DNA from: Arsenophonus nilaparvatae | GTDB taxonomy: Bacteria > Pseudomonadota > Gammaproteobacteria > Enterobacterales > Enterobacteriaceae | Reading direction: 5' to 3' (one strand) | Length of the DNA: 64,000 nucleotides | Assembly: GCF_000757905.1 (NCBI RefSeq) | Contig: NZ_JRLH01000001.1 | Notes under the pieces: model-generated | What the model saw: only the letters and a program-made list of their open reading frames with translations | What the model was told of the DNA's origin: nothing | Database searches by the model: none | Position numbers and translations under genes: made by a program | Shown here: positions 17,900-25,475 of the stretch, in pieces | How the letters are laid out: each line of letters starts with the position of its first letter | Position numbering within the stretch: the first letter of the stretch is position 1

Positions 17900-19117
17900 T
17901 TATTTTTTCAATTCAGATAAATAGGTTAATGGGATTGAAGCATACATCGCGGCGCAAGTAACCAGATGATCTTTCGAGGTTTTTTCGTTAGGAGCATGGG
18001 CTTGGTCCTCTTTACCAGGACCAAATCCGATCACGGGAATACCATGGCGACCCATAATGGAGACACCATTGGTTGAGAAAGTCCATTTGTCAACCACGGG
18101 TTCGCTATGGAATAAGCCTTGCCAGGCTTTACTGAGAGCTTTGACGGTAATATGATCTTCTTCTACTTTCCAGGTAGGGAAATAGCATTCGGTTGGATAT
18201 ACTAAACCCGTCCAGGAAGGACGCTCATAGCGATACATGGAAACAGTGGCTTTGGTCTCCTTAACGGATGATAAGGCGCGGATCTCTTCTAATGCTCCTT
18301 GCCAGGTTTCACCCCAGGTTAATCGCCGATCGATTGAAATAGCACAGCTATCGGCTACCGCACAACGACTCGGAGAGGTATAGAAAATTTCCGACACGGT
18401 GAGGGTCCCTTTACCCAAGAATTCATCATTGCCTAATCGCTGAGCAAGTTGTTGCAGTTCCATCAATATCGGGCCCATTTTGAAGATGGCATTATCGCCA
18501 CGTTCCGGGGCAGAGCCGTGGCAGCTGATCCCTTGGACATCAATGCGAATTTCCATGCGTCCACGTTGTCCACGATAAATTTGGCAATCTGTTGGCTCGG
18601 TACTGACGACAAACTCTGGTTTTATACCTGATTCTTCAATAATGTATTGCCAACAAAGACCGTCACAATCCTCTTCTTGCACTGTACCGGTTACTAGCAG
18701 TGTGTATTGGTCATCCAGTCCAAGATCTTTGATAATTTTACCGGCATAGACCATCGCTGCCATGCCACCTTCTTGATCGGATGCACCACGACCACCGATG
18801 ATATTCTCTGTCTCCATACCCTGATAGGGATCGAAAGACCAATTCTTGATGTTACCTATTCCGACAGTATCAATGTGCGCATCCATGGCAATCAAATGAG
18901 GTCCATGGCCAATATAACCAAGAATATTACCCATTGGATCGATGTCAATTTTATCAAAACCGACTTTTTCCATTTCTTGTTTAATACGGTGGATAACCTT
19001 TTTTTCGTCACAACTTTCACTAGGAATGGCTATCATGTCACGCAGAAAACGGCTCATGTCATCTTTATATTTTTTGGCGCTAGCTAGAACGTTATCGAAT
19101 GGAACTTGCTTAACCAT
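17900..19117 (-). CDS. ygeY: YgeY, M20-family metallohydrolase
   Basis: 405-residue zinc hydrolase of the ArgE/DapE/CPG2 (M20) family. Metal and catalytic motifs: MDAHIDTVG (about residue 78), GRGASDQEGGMAAM, the EED catalytic pair in GTVQEEDCDGL, and STEPTD. It has the usual M20 two-domain length. In the anaerobic purine pathway it would remove an acyl, carbamoyl or peptide-like group from a ring-opened intermediate before YgeX; this role is inferred from gene order. It is transcribed with ygeX upstream and hyuA downstream. Confidence 0.91.
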   Translation of the reverse strand: MVKQVPFDNVLASAKKYKDDMSRFLRDMIAIPSESCDEKKVIHRIKQEMEKVGFDKIDIDPMGNILGYIGHGPHLIAMDAHIDTVGIGNIKNWSFDPYQGMETENIIGGRGASDQEGGMAAMVYAGKIIKDLGLDDQYTLLVTGTVQEEDCDGLCWQYIIEESGIKPEFVVSTEPTDCQIYRGQRGRMEIRIDVQGISCHGSAPERGDNAIFKMGPILMELQQLAQRLGNDEFLGKGTLTVSEIFYTSPSRCAVADSCAISIDRRLTWGETWQGALEEIRALSSVKETKATVSMYRYERPSWTGLVYPTECYFPTWKVEEDHITVKALSKAWQGLFHSEPVVDKWTFSTNGVSIMGRHGIPVIGFGPGKEDQAHAPNEKTSKDHLVTCAAMYASIPLTYLSELKK

Positions 19118-19183
19118 GTTGTTTACTCCCGTTATAAATTCCTACTTTTTCGCAATGATAAAATGCGTTTTAAATTTCGTGCC

Positions 19184-20389
19184 TTACGCTAATGTTGGGT
19201 GTTTGCCTTGCCAGACAACTTCGCGATAGTGTTTGACATCATTATCTCCTTCGGTACTAATTAGCAATACAACGGCATCTTTGGTGAGTCCTAATTTTTC
19301 TCTTAACGCATCGCGTTGTGGGTGGTAATGCACCGCTGCCAATACCCCTAAACCGACAGCACCCGATTCGCCGGAGATTATGCGTGGATCTTTTTGGTAT
19401 GGGTTGCCAAGTACGCGCATGCCTAGGGCAGCGACTGCATCTTGGCAAGAGATAAATTGGCGGGCGCAGTTACGTAGCACCGTCCAGCCAAGTGGATTGG
19501 GTTCACCACAGGCCAGCCCCGCCATAATCGTTGGCATATCGCCATCAACATTGACTATCTCTCCTTTGATACCGGAACGATATAGGCAATTTGCTAACTC
19601 AGGTTCAGTGACTACCGAATGCAACTGATTAGCGTCATAGACATCAGCCAAATAACCGAGTACTCCACCGGCCATGGCTCCAACGCCGGCCTGAAGAAAA
19701 ACATGGCTCGGTCGGGCGATCCCCATTTGGTTCATTTGCTCGACCGCTTCATCGGCTAAAGTGGTATAGCCTTGCATGATCCAGGTAGGAATTTGAGTGT
19801 AACCAGGCCAGGCAGTGTCTTGAATAACTTGCCAACCATGGATTTTGGCCGTTTCCATCGTCAGCCGGACGGTATCATCATAATTCATGTCAGTGACGAT
19901 ACACTCTGCACCAAGCGCTAGAATATGCTCAACTCTCTCCTGGGCTGAACCCTTTGGCATATAAATTACACTGTGCTGACCAAGTTGTTTGGCAGCCCAT
20001 GCAACACCGCGCCCATGATTACCGTCAGTTGTGGTGGTAAAGGTTATTTTTTCGGTCAGATTGTTTTTTAACTTTTCGAAAGAAAAATCATCGATATTGA
20101 TATGGTATTTTTCACACAATAACTGGGCGATAGCATAGGTACTTCCCAGCATTTTGAACGCATTCAGGCCAAAGCGTTGTGATTCATCTTTGACCAGTAT
20201 TTTGCCAACCTGAAACAGATCAGCCAGTCCATCAAGGGAATAGAGTGGTGTTGGATGGTAGTTATTGATCTTTTGATGAAAAGCCCGCGCCTTACGTGCT
20301 TGTTGACGCGAGAACAAGTCGGATTTTTCACCAGTAAAGAAGCGATTTTGCGCAATATCTAACTTTAATGAGAAAATTGACATAGCCAA
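19184..20389 (-). CDS. ygeX: YgeX, 2,3-diaminopropionate ammonia-lyase
   Basis: PLP-dependent fold-type II lyase that converts 2,3-diaminopropionate to pyruvate and ammonia. 401 residues. The PLP lysine lies in SQRFGLNAFKMLGSTYA (Lys about residue 80); the phosphate-binding glycine loop is GVGAMAGGVLG; TTTDGNHGRGVAWAA is also typical. The pathway use is degradation of diaminopropionate produced from urate-derived intermediates. The gene follows ygeW after about 60 bases in one leftward operon. A small stem (20424-20440) lies in the gap. Confidence 0.94.
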   Translation of the reverse strand: MAMSIFSLKLDIAQNRFFTGEKSDLFSRQQARKARAFHQKINNYHPTPLYSLDGLADLFQVGKILVKDESQRFGLNAFKMLGSTYAIAQLLCEKYHINIDDFSFEKLKNNLTEKITFTTTTDGNHGRGVAWAAKQLGQHSVIYMPKGSAQERVEHILALGAECIVTDMNYDDTVRLTMETAKIHGWQVIQDTAWPGYTQIPTWIMQGYTTLADEAVEQMNQMGIARPSHVFLQAGVGAMAGGVLGYLADVYDANQLHSVVTEPELANCLYRSGIKGEIVNVDGDMPTIMAGLACGEPNPLGWTVLRNCARQFISCQDAVAALGMRVLGNPYQKDPRIISGESGAVGLGVLAAVHYHPQRDALREKLGLTKDAVVLLISTEGDNDVKHYREVVWQGKHPTLA

Positions 20390-20448
20390 CCTTATTTGTT
20401 CATAGAAATACTTTTGTTGTAAGCAGCCAAGAGATGGCTGGAGCAGCG

Positions 20449-21639
20449 TTATTTGACGCGTTTATTCGCATCTTTTATGAGTTGCTCGAGGATCAAATCA
20501 GGTTGAGCGAATTTTCGCGCTAGGATCATGGCGGAGATGATATAGGGTTTCCAGCTAGCTTCTTTATAAGTCGCAATACGATATTTTTCGAATACACCTT
20601 CGGTAACTTCACCTTCGGGGCAGGAGACACCAGAGATATCTGCCGGTAAGCAATGCATATAGAGTGCTTTGCCGTTATGGGTAAGTGCCATCATTTCTTC
20701 CGTGCAGTGCCAGTTTTTATGATTAGCATTTTGCACCAAACAATGTTTTTCTAATGATTTTAAGCCATCGTGATCGTTGTTACGTAATAATGTGGTGCGT
20801 TGCTCCATCACTTTATAAGGCGCCCAAGATTTGGGATAGACAATATCCGCATCTTTAAAAGCTTGTTGCATAGTATTAACCTGGCGGAAAGTGCCTCCCG
20901 ACGCCTGGGCATTCTTTTTCGCGACGGCGACGACTTCAGGGATAAGTTCATAACCATCAGGATGGGCTAGTGTTACTTCCATACCAAAACGTGTCATTAG
21001 TCCAATAATACCCTGGGGAACGGACAGCGGTTTGCCATAACTCGGTGAATAAGCCCAGGTCATGGCAATTTTTTTGCCTTTTAGGTTTTCCAGCGAGCCA
21101 AAATGTTCACGTAACCAGGCTAGATCAGCCATTGATTGGGTTGGATGATCGATATCACATTGTAAATTAACTAATGCTGGACGTTGTGGTAGTACACCTT
21201 GTTGATAGCCTTCATCCAACGCATCACCGACTTCACGCATATAGGCATTACCTGCGCCAAGATACATATCATCACGAATACCAATGGCATCGGCACAGAA
21301 GGAGATCATATTGGCAGTTTCACGTACTGTTTCACCATGGGCAATTTGTGATTTACCTTCATCCAAATCTTGTTGGGTTAGCCCTAACATATTTAACGCA
21401 GAAGCGTAGGAAAAACGGGTACGAGTAGAGTTGTCGCGAAAGATAGAGATACCTAAGCCATTGCGGAATACATTAGTTGCAATATTATCTGACCGCATGG
21501 TTTTGAGTATGGCAGCAATATTTAGCACCTGAATTAACTCATCCTGACTTTGTTCCCAGGTCAACAAAAAATCTTTTTTGTTAAGGTTGGAGTGCAGTGC
21601 TTTGATATCCTTGAGCAATTTATTAATTGTTTTCATCAT
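20449..21639 (-). CDS. ygeW: YgeW, knotted carbamoyltransferase
   Basis: Aspartate/ornithine-carbamoyltransferase-like enzyme, 396 residues as in E. coli and near-identical in its motif blocks. The carbamoyl-phosphate loop DNSTRTRFSYASALN is near residue 71, the second motif LVNLQCDIDHPTQSMADL follows, and MHCLPADISGVSC near the end is the conserved substrate loop. It would release carbamoyl phosphate from a ureido intermediate, feeding YqeA. It is first in the leftward operon, behind a CRP-like box and a candidate sigma-54 promoter, and divergent from ygeV. Confidence 0.94.
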   Translation of the reverse strand: MMKTINKLLKDIKALHSNLNKKDFLLTWEQSQDELIQVLNIAAILKTMRSDNIATNVFRNGLGISIFRDNSTRTRFSYASALNMLGLTQQDLDEGKSQIAHGETVRETANMISFCADAIGIRDDMYLGAGNAYMREVGDALDEGYQQGVLPQRPALVNLQCDIDHPTQSMADLAWLREHFGSLENLKGKKIAMTWAYSPSYGKPLSVPQGIIGLMTRFGMEVTLAHPDGYELIPEVVAVAKKNAQASGGTFRQVNTMQQAFKDADIVYPKSWAPYKVMEQRTTLLRNNDHDGLKSLEKHCLVQNANHKNWHCTEEMMALTHNGKALYMHCLPADISGVSCPEGEVTEGVFEKYRIATYKEASWKPYIISAMILARKFAQPDLILEQLIKDANKRVK

Positions 21640-21724
21640 AAAATCCTAATTTAAAATAGCTAGTCAGATAGCGAATATGCTGTGCAGAACTAAGCCAAGG
21701 ATCTGCATAAGCTATTGAAGTAAT

Positions 21725-21741
21725 ATCAATAAGCATGCCAA
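21725..21741 (-). promoter_or_regulatory. Candidate sigma-54 promoter of ygeW operon
   Basis: Read leftward, TTGGCATGCTTATTGAT has the -24 element TTGGCA and correct spacing to a -12 element TTGAT; the consensus TTGC has its C replaced by A. It is about 90 bases before the ygeW start, next to the gene for a sigma-54 activator. The imperfect -12 keeps this tentative. Confidence 0.45.
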
Positions 21742-21783
21742 TTCTTTTGCTCAAAATAAGAAATGATGGCTGAAAGATAATAG

Positions 21784-21799
21784 CGTGATAATAATCACA
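21784..21799. promoter_or_regulatory. CRP-like binding site upstream of ygeW
   Basis: CGTGA-TAATAA-TCACA fits the CRP core TGTGA-N6-TCACA in nine of ten fixed positions. It is centred about 150 bases before ygeW and just upstream of the sigma-54 candidate, so carbon control could act together with YgeV. Assigned by motif only. Confidence 0.5.
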
Positions 21800-22103
21800 G
21801 AAAATGATTATTAAGGTAAGGGAATGAAAGCAAACAATAAATTTTTGCGTTATGGCTAGTATTTCTAGATTGATATTTCATGTACTGTATGGCTGATAAC
21901 TCTATCATTAAGAAATGATTCTATCCTTAATCAGGATTGTAGGCTAAAAATGACATTGTTTGGCAATATAATAAATAAAAAAATTAATTATAAAATAACA
22001 GAGTTATCTTTATTAATATACTCATTGGAATAATAAAAACACAATTAAATTACAATTTATAAATATAAATTTAAATTTTAATTATCGATATTTATTAATT
22101 CAT

Positions 22104-22132
22104 AATGATAATTTTGATACAGAATTATCATT
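22104..22132. repeat. Palindrome upstream of ygeV (possible operator/enhancer)
   Basis: AATGATAATT (22104-22113) and AATTATCATT (22123-22132) form perfect 10-bp arms around a 9-base spacer, in the ygeV-ygeW divergent region. The arms resemble Fur half-sites, but the spacing is wrong for a standard Fur box. It could be a YgeV enhancer site for the divergent ygeW promoter. The rest of 21640-22296 holds no gene. Confidence 0.35.
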
Positions 22133-22296
22133 TTAATAATGAGCTTTGATATTTTACGATGGACTGTAATCCAGGAAGAATCATTTTTCTATCAATTTAG
22201 GCTATATGGAGCGATGTTACATTATTTGCACATGCCCTATAGTTCATTAATTACGATATTTGTTGTGTAATAATTTAGAACATAAGGAAAATGATC

Positions 22297-24081
22297 ATGT
22301 TGGGTATAAGTTCTCAATCTGCTTTAATGCAGATCCAACCAACTATCCTGCGATTTACGAAAGTTCTTTCCCGTGTATTACAACTTGAAGTTGAAATTGT
22401 AGATGGTGCATTAAGACGTGTGGCAGGTTCTGGGCCTTATGGAAAATATTTAGGGCAGAAGCTGGAACGAAATTCGCGTTTATTGCGTTACGTCATTCAA
22501 ACTGGAAAAGAGAAGGTTGTCATCCAGTCTCGCTTGGATCCACTGTGTGAAGACTGTGAAAATAAAGTAAATTGTAAGGAAAAAGCTTTTTTAGGGACAC
22601 CAATATTTTTCCAGGATGTTTGTGTCGGTGTAATAAGCTTGGTGGCTTTTACTCATGAGCAGCAGGAAAGAATTAAACATAATTTACATGAATTTTCTGA
22701 TTATGTGCAACATATTTCGACGATTTTTATTTCAAAATTGTTAGACGAACAAAGTGGTGTCAATAATACCAGCTCTGCATTAATGACTTTAGTTGATAAT
22801 ATTGATCAAGGGGTTTTGATATTAAATAGTCGCAATAAATTAAAATTAGTCAATGCTATTGCACTTAATATACTCAATTTAAATTATGAAAAAATAATCG
22901 GCAAGGCGTTTACCATTCGACCGCTAATTTATCAGGAAAGTTTTACCGGTGGTCATATGCAATATGTTATCACTTGCGGAGATATATCTGAAATATTGAC
23001 AGGTCAACTTCATAATATACAAGATTATCAAATATTTCTGATGGCTTTTCATCAATTACCGCTTTATGCCAATTCGACATTTGAATCTGCTGAACCGCAG
23101 ATTGAGCATCTGGTTGGGGAGTCACCACCAATGCGTAAGTTGAAGAAATTGATTAGCCGTATTGCGCCAGGCCCTTCAAGTGTACTGATTATTGGTGAAA
23201 GTGGTACCGGTAAAGAGGTGGTTGCCAGAGCTATTCATAAATTAAGTCATCGTAGTAATAAAGCTTTTGTTGCAATTAACTGTGCCGCTATTCCAGAACA
23301 GCTACTGGAAAGTGAGTTATTTGGCTATGTAAAAGGGGCTTTTACCGGTGCTTCAACTAATGGTAAACAAGGATTAATTCAGGCGGCAAACCAAGGAACA
23401 CTGTTTTTGGACGAAGTCGGTGATATGCCACTGGTTATTCAGGCAAAGTTATTACGTGCGATCGAGGCGCGCGAAATTCAGCCGATAGGTGCCAGTAAAG
23501 CTGTACCGGTTGATATTCGGATTATTTCGGCAACTAATCAAAATCTGGAAAAATTTGTCCGTGAGGGAAAATTCCGCGAAGATCTATATTATCGTTTGAA
23601 TGTTATTCCTTTAGCTTTACCACCATTACGAGAGCGACAGGGAGACTTACTACTACTTATTCACTATTTTCTTAATCTCCACACTAAGCGTCTTGGACTA
23701 GTGTATCCTGGGATTTCACAAGAGGTGTTGGAGCGTCTCAAAGCTTACCACTGGCCAGGTAATTTACGTGAACTAAGCAATTTGATGGAATATTTAATTA
23801 ATGTCACTTCTTCAGGTGATGTTATTGATATTGCATTACTTCCTCCCAATTTGGTCAATCATCGTAAAAATGATTTTAAGGTTGAGACACTGGTTGTCCC
23901 TAACATCGATCTAAACGAACCAGCGATTGATGGTGCGGTAGTGCTTGAAGATATGGAAAAACAGCTGATCCGTGAAGCCCTGAGTCGTTATGGCAGTAAA
24001 AAACAAGCAGCAAAAATGCTTGGCATTGGTATTGCTACTTTATACCGTAAGATAAAACGCTATGAATTGACATCGGGCTAA
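22297..24081 (+). CDS. ygeV: YgeV, sigma-54-dependent transcriptional activator
   Basis: Enhancer-binding protein for RNA polymerase with sigma-54, 594 residues. An N-terminal sensory region contains a cysteine group (CEDCENKVNCKEKAF, residues about 80-95) that could hold metal or an Fe-S centre, then a PAS-like segment. The AAA+ domain (about residues 265-510) has Walker A GESGTGKE, the sigma-54 contact loop GAFTGAS and Walker B LFLDEVGD. A C-terminal Fis-type helix-turn-helix (KKQAAKMLGIGIATLYRKIKRY) follows. I prefer ATG 22297 to 22291 because AAGGA lies 8-9 bases from it. It is divergent from ygeW and convergent with xdhC, as in E. coli, and is the obvious regulator of the sigma-54 promoters of this island. 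Confidence 0.94.
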   Translation: MLGISSQSALMQIQPTILRFTKVLSRVLQLEVEIVDGALRRVAGSGPYGKYLGQKLERNSRLLRYVIQTGKEKVVIQSRLDPLCEDCENKVNCKEKAFLGTPIFFQDVCVGVISLVAFTHEQQERIKHNLHEFSDYVQHISTIFISKLLDEQSGVNNTSSALMTLVDNIDQGVLILNSRNKLKLVNAIALNILNLNYEKIIGKAFTIRPLIYQESFTGGHMQYVITCGDISEILTGQLHNIQDYQIFLMAFHQLPLYANSTFESAEPQIEHLVGESPPMRKLKKLISRIAPGPSSVLIIGESGTGKEVVARAIHKLSHRSNKAFVAINCAAIPEQLLESELFGYVKGAFTGASTNGKQGLIQAANQGTLFLDEVGDMPLVIQAKLLRAIEAREIQPIGASKAVPVDIRIISATNQNLEKFVREGKFREDLYYRLNVIPLALPPLRERQGDLLLLIHYFLNLHTKRLGLVYPGISQEVLERLKAYHWPGNLRELSNLMEYLINVTSSGDVIDIALLPPNLVNHRKNDFKVETLVVPNIDLNEPAIDGAVVLEDMEKQLIREALSRYGSKKQAAKMLGIGIATLYRKIKRYELTSG

Positions 24082-24087
24082 TGAAAA

Positions 24088-24117
24088 TGGGCAATGGCTT
24101 AAAAAATACCATGCCCA
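24088..24117. terminator. Stem-loop between convergent ygeV and xdhC
   Basis: TGGGC-A-ATGG (24088-24097) pairs with CCAT-GCCCA (24109-24117), a 9-bp stem with one bulge and an 11-base loop. It lies between two convergent stops. No clear T run follows, so termination strength is uncertain. Confidence 0.4.
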
Positions 24118-24125
24118 GAGATAAC

Positions 24126-24596
24126 TTATTCGCAGTGTTGTATCGCGTCAATGATCATTTGATAACCCGTACAGCGACATAGATTACCGGCTAACCCATG
24201 GCGTATTTGCTTAATAGTTAATGGCTCGGTACGCGGTTTGGCTAAAAAAGCGGTTGTTGCCATAATAAGGCCAGGTGTGCAGAAGCCACATTGAACTGCG
24301 CCGTTATTGACATAGGTTTGTTGTATTTTTGATGCGATACCATTGGTCAATTCGCCTTCTACGGTGCGGATTGTTTTACCTTGTGCCCAGATAGCTAGGT
24401 AGAGGCAACTATCGATTGCGACGTCATCGACTAGCACCGTACACGCACCACATTCACCGACGTGACAGCCTAATTTGACGCTAAGCAAACCTTCTGCCCG
24501 TAACACTTCTGCCAGCGACATTGCTGGCGATAAGGTCAGTTGACGAGGAACGCCATTAATATGACAATCAATCGTGGTTAACGCTTTAGCATTCAT
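24126..24596 (-). CDS. xdhC: XdhC, 2Fe-2S subunit of xanthine dehydrogenase
   Basis: Small iron-sulfur subunit, 156 residues. It has the plant-type 2Fe-2S motif CHVGECGACTVLVDD...C (residues about 40-62) and the second cluster CGFCTPGLIM ... NLCRCTGYQM. It passes electrons from the XdhA Moco site to FAD in XdhB. I chose ATG 24596 because the protein then matches the family start (MNAKALTTIDCHING), and ATG overlaps the xdhB stop as ATGA, a translational-coupling arrangement; a longer in-frame start at 24692 would add 32 unrelated basic residues inside xdhB. Confidence 0.95.
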   Translation of the reverse strand: MNAKALTTIDCHINGVPRQLTLSPAMSLAEVLRAEGLLSVKLGCHVGECGACTVLVDDVAIDSCLYLAIWAQGKTIRTVEGELTNGIASKIQQTYVNNGAVQCGFCTPGLIMATTAFLAKPRTEPLTIKQIRHGLAGNLCRCTGYQMIIDAIQHCE

Positions 24597-25471
24597 ATAA
24601 TTTTCCCTCCTGCGCGCATAACAGCTAAATTTATTACTCGCTCGGTTAAAGTGTGAATAAGATGTAAGCGAAATTCTTTTTCCGCGCGCCATGATGTTCT
24701 TGGCGAGACATCGTGCGTAACAGCTTGACCAATAGTGACCAGCGTTTGACGAGTGAGCGCTTTGCCACGGGCAGCTTCTTCTGCATGCAGGCAGCGTATC
24801 GGCGTAGGTGCTGCGACACCAAAAGCCAGTTTGAGTTGCTGAAATTTACCCTGTTTAATGTCGCAAAGGGCCGAGCAGCCAATAGTGGCGATATCCATCG
24901 CATCGCGCATCGCATATTTGAAGCTGGCAGCACCTTTATTGCGATAATTTTCAGCTTTAAAATGAAAAGCCGTTAAAATCTCATTTGCGGCTAATGCGAC
25001 TTTTCCTGGGCCGGTATGAAAGCCGTTAATTGAGGTATAGCGACTCCCTCCTGGTGAAGCAATTTCTAGTGTTGCATCATAGATCAAGGATGGACAAGCG
25101 GAATCAGCGCTGGGTGCGCCATTGCAAATATTACCACCAAAGGTAGCGACGTTTCGTATTTGTGGTCCGGCGATCATGCTTGCGGCTTCTACCAGGGCCG
25201 GAAGATGTTGCTGGGCAATTGGATGGTTGATTAATTCATTGAAAGTCGTACCCGATGCGATACGAATATTACCCGCCTGATCACAATCTATACCGCGTAA
25301 TTCTGGCAAATCATGGATATCAATAATATGATCAAAGTGTGAATTTAGGTGGTGTAATTGGATCAACACATCCGTTCCGCCGGCCAATAATCGAGCCGTA
25401 GGGTTTTGCGCTAACAATGCTACCGCATGAGCGATATTGTCAGCCCGATGATAATTTTTAATGTCATACAT
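24593..25471 (-). CDS. xdhB: XdhB, FAD-binding subunit of xanthine dehydrogenase
   Basis: 292 residues, the same length as E. coli XdhB. FAD-binding motifs are RLLAGGTDVLIQLH (residues about 30-43) and RNVATFGGNICNGAPSADSA (about 106-125). It accepts electrons from XdhC and reduces NAD or another acceptor. It starts 4 bases after the xdhA stop and overlaps xdhC, making a tight xdhA-xdhB-xdhC operon. Confidence 0.95.
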   Translation of the reverse strand: MYDIKNYHRADNIAHAVALLAQNPTARLLAGGTDVLIQLHHLNSHFDHIIDIHDLPELRGIDCDQAGNIRIASGTTFNELINHPIAQQHLPALVEAASMIAGPQIRNVATFGGNICNGAPSADSACPSLIYDATLEIASPGGSRYTSINGFHTGPGKVALAANEILTAFHFKAENYRNKGAASFKYAMRDAMDIATIGCSALCDIKQGKFQQLKLAFGVAAPTPIRCLHAEEAARGKALTRQTLVTIGQAVTHDVSPRTSWRAEKEFRLHLIHTLTERVINLAVMRAGGKII

Positions 25472-25475
25472 ATTT

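Noticed and set aside
18707..19087. 126-codon rightward frame
   Set aside because: Fully inside ygeY on the other strand; ygeY has all M20 motifs.
22206..22233. Sigma-54 promoter for ygeV itself
   Set aside because: TGTTACATTATTTGCA has a fair -12 but the -24 GG is GT; too weak to call.
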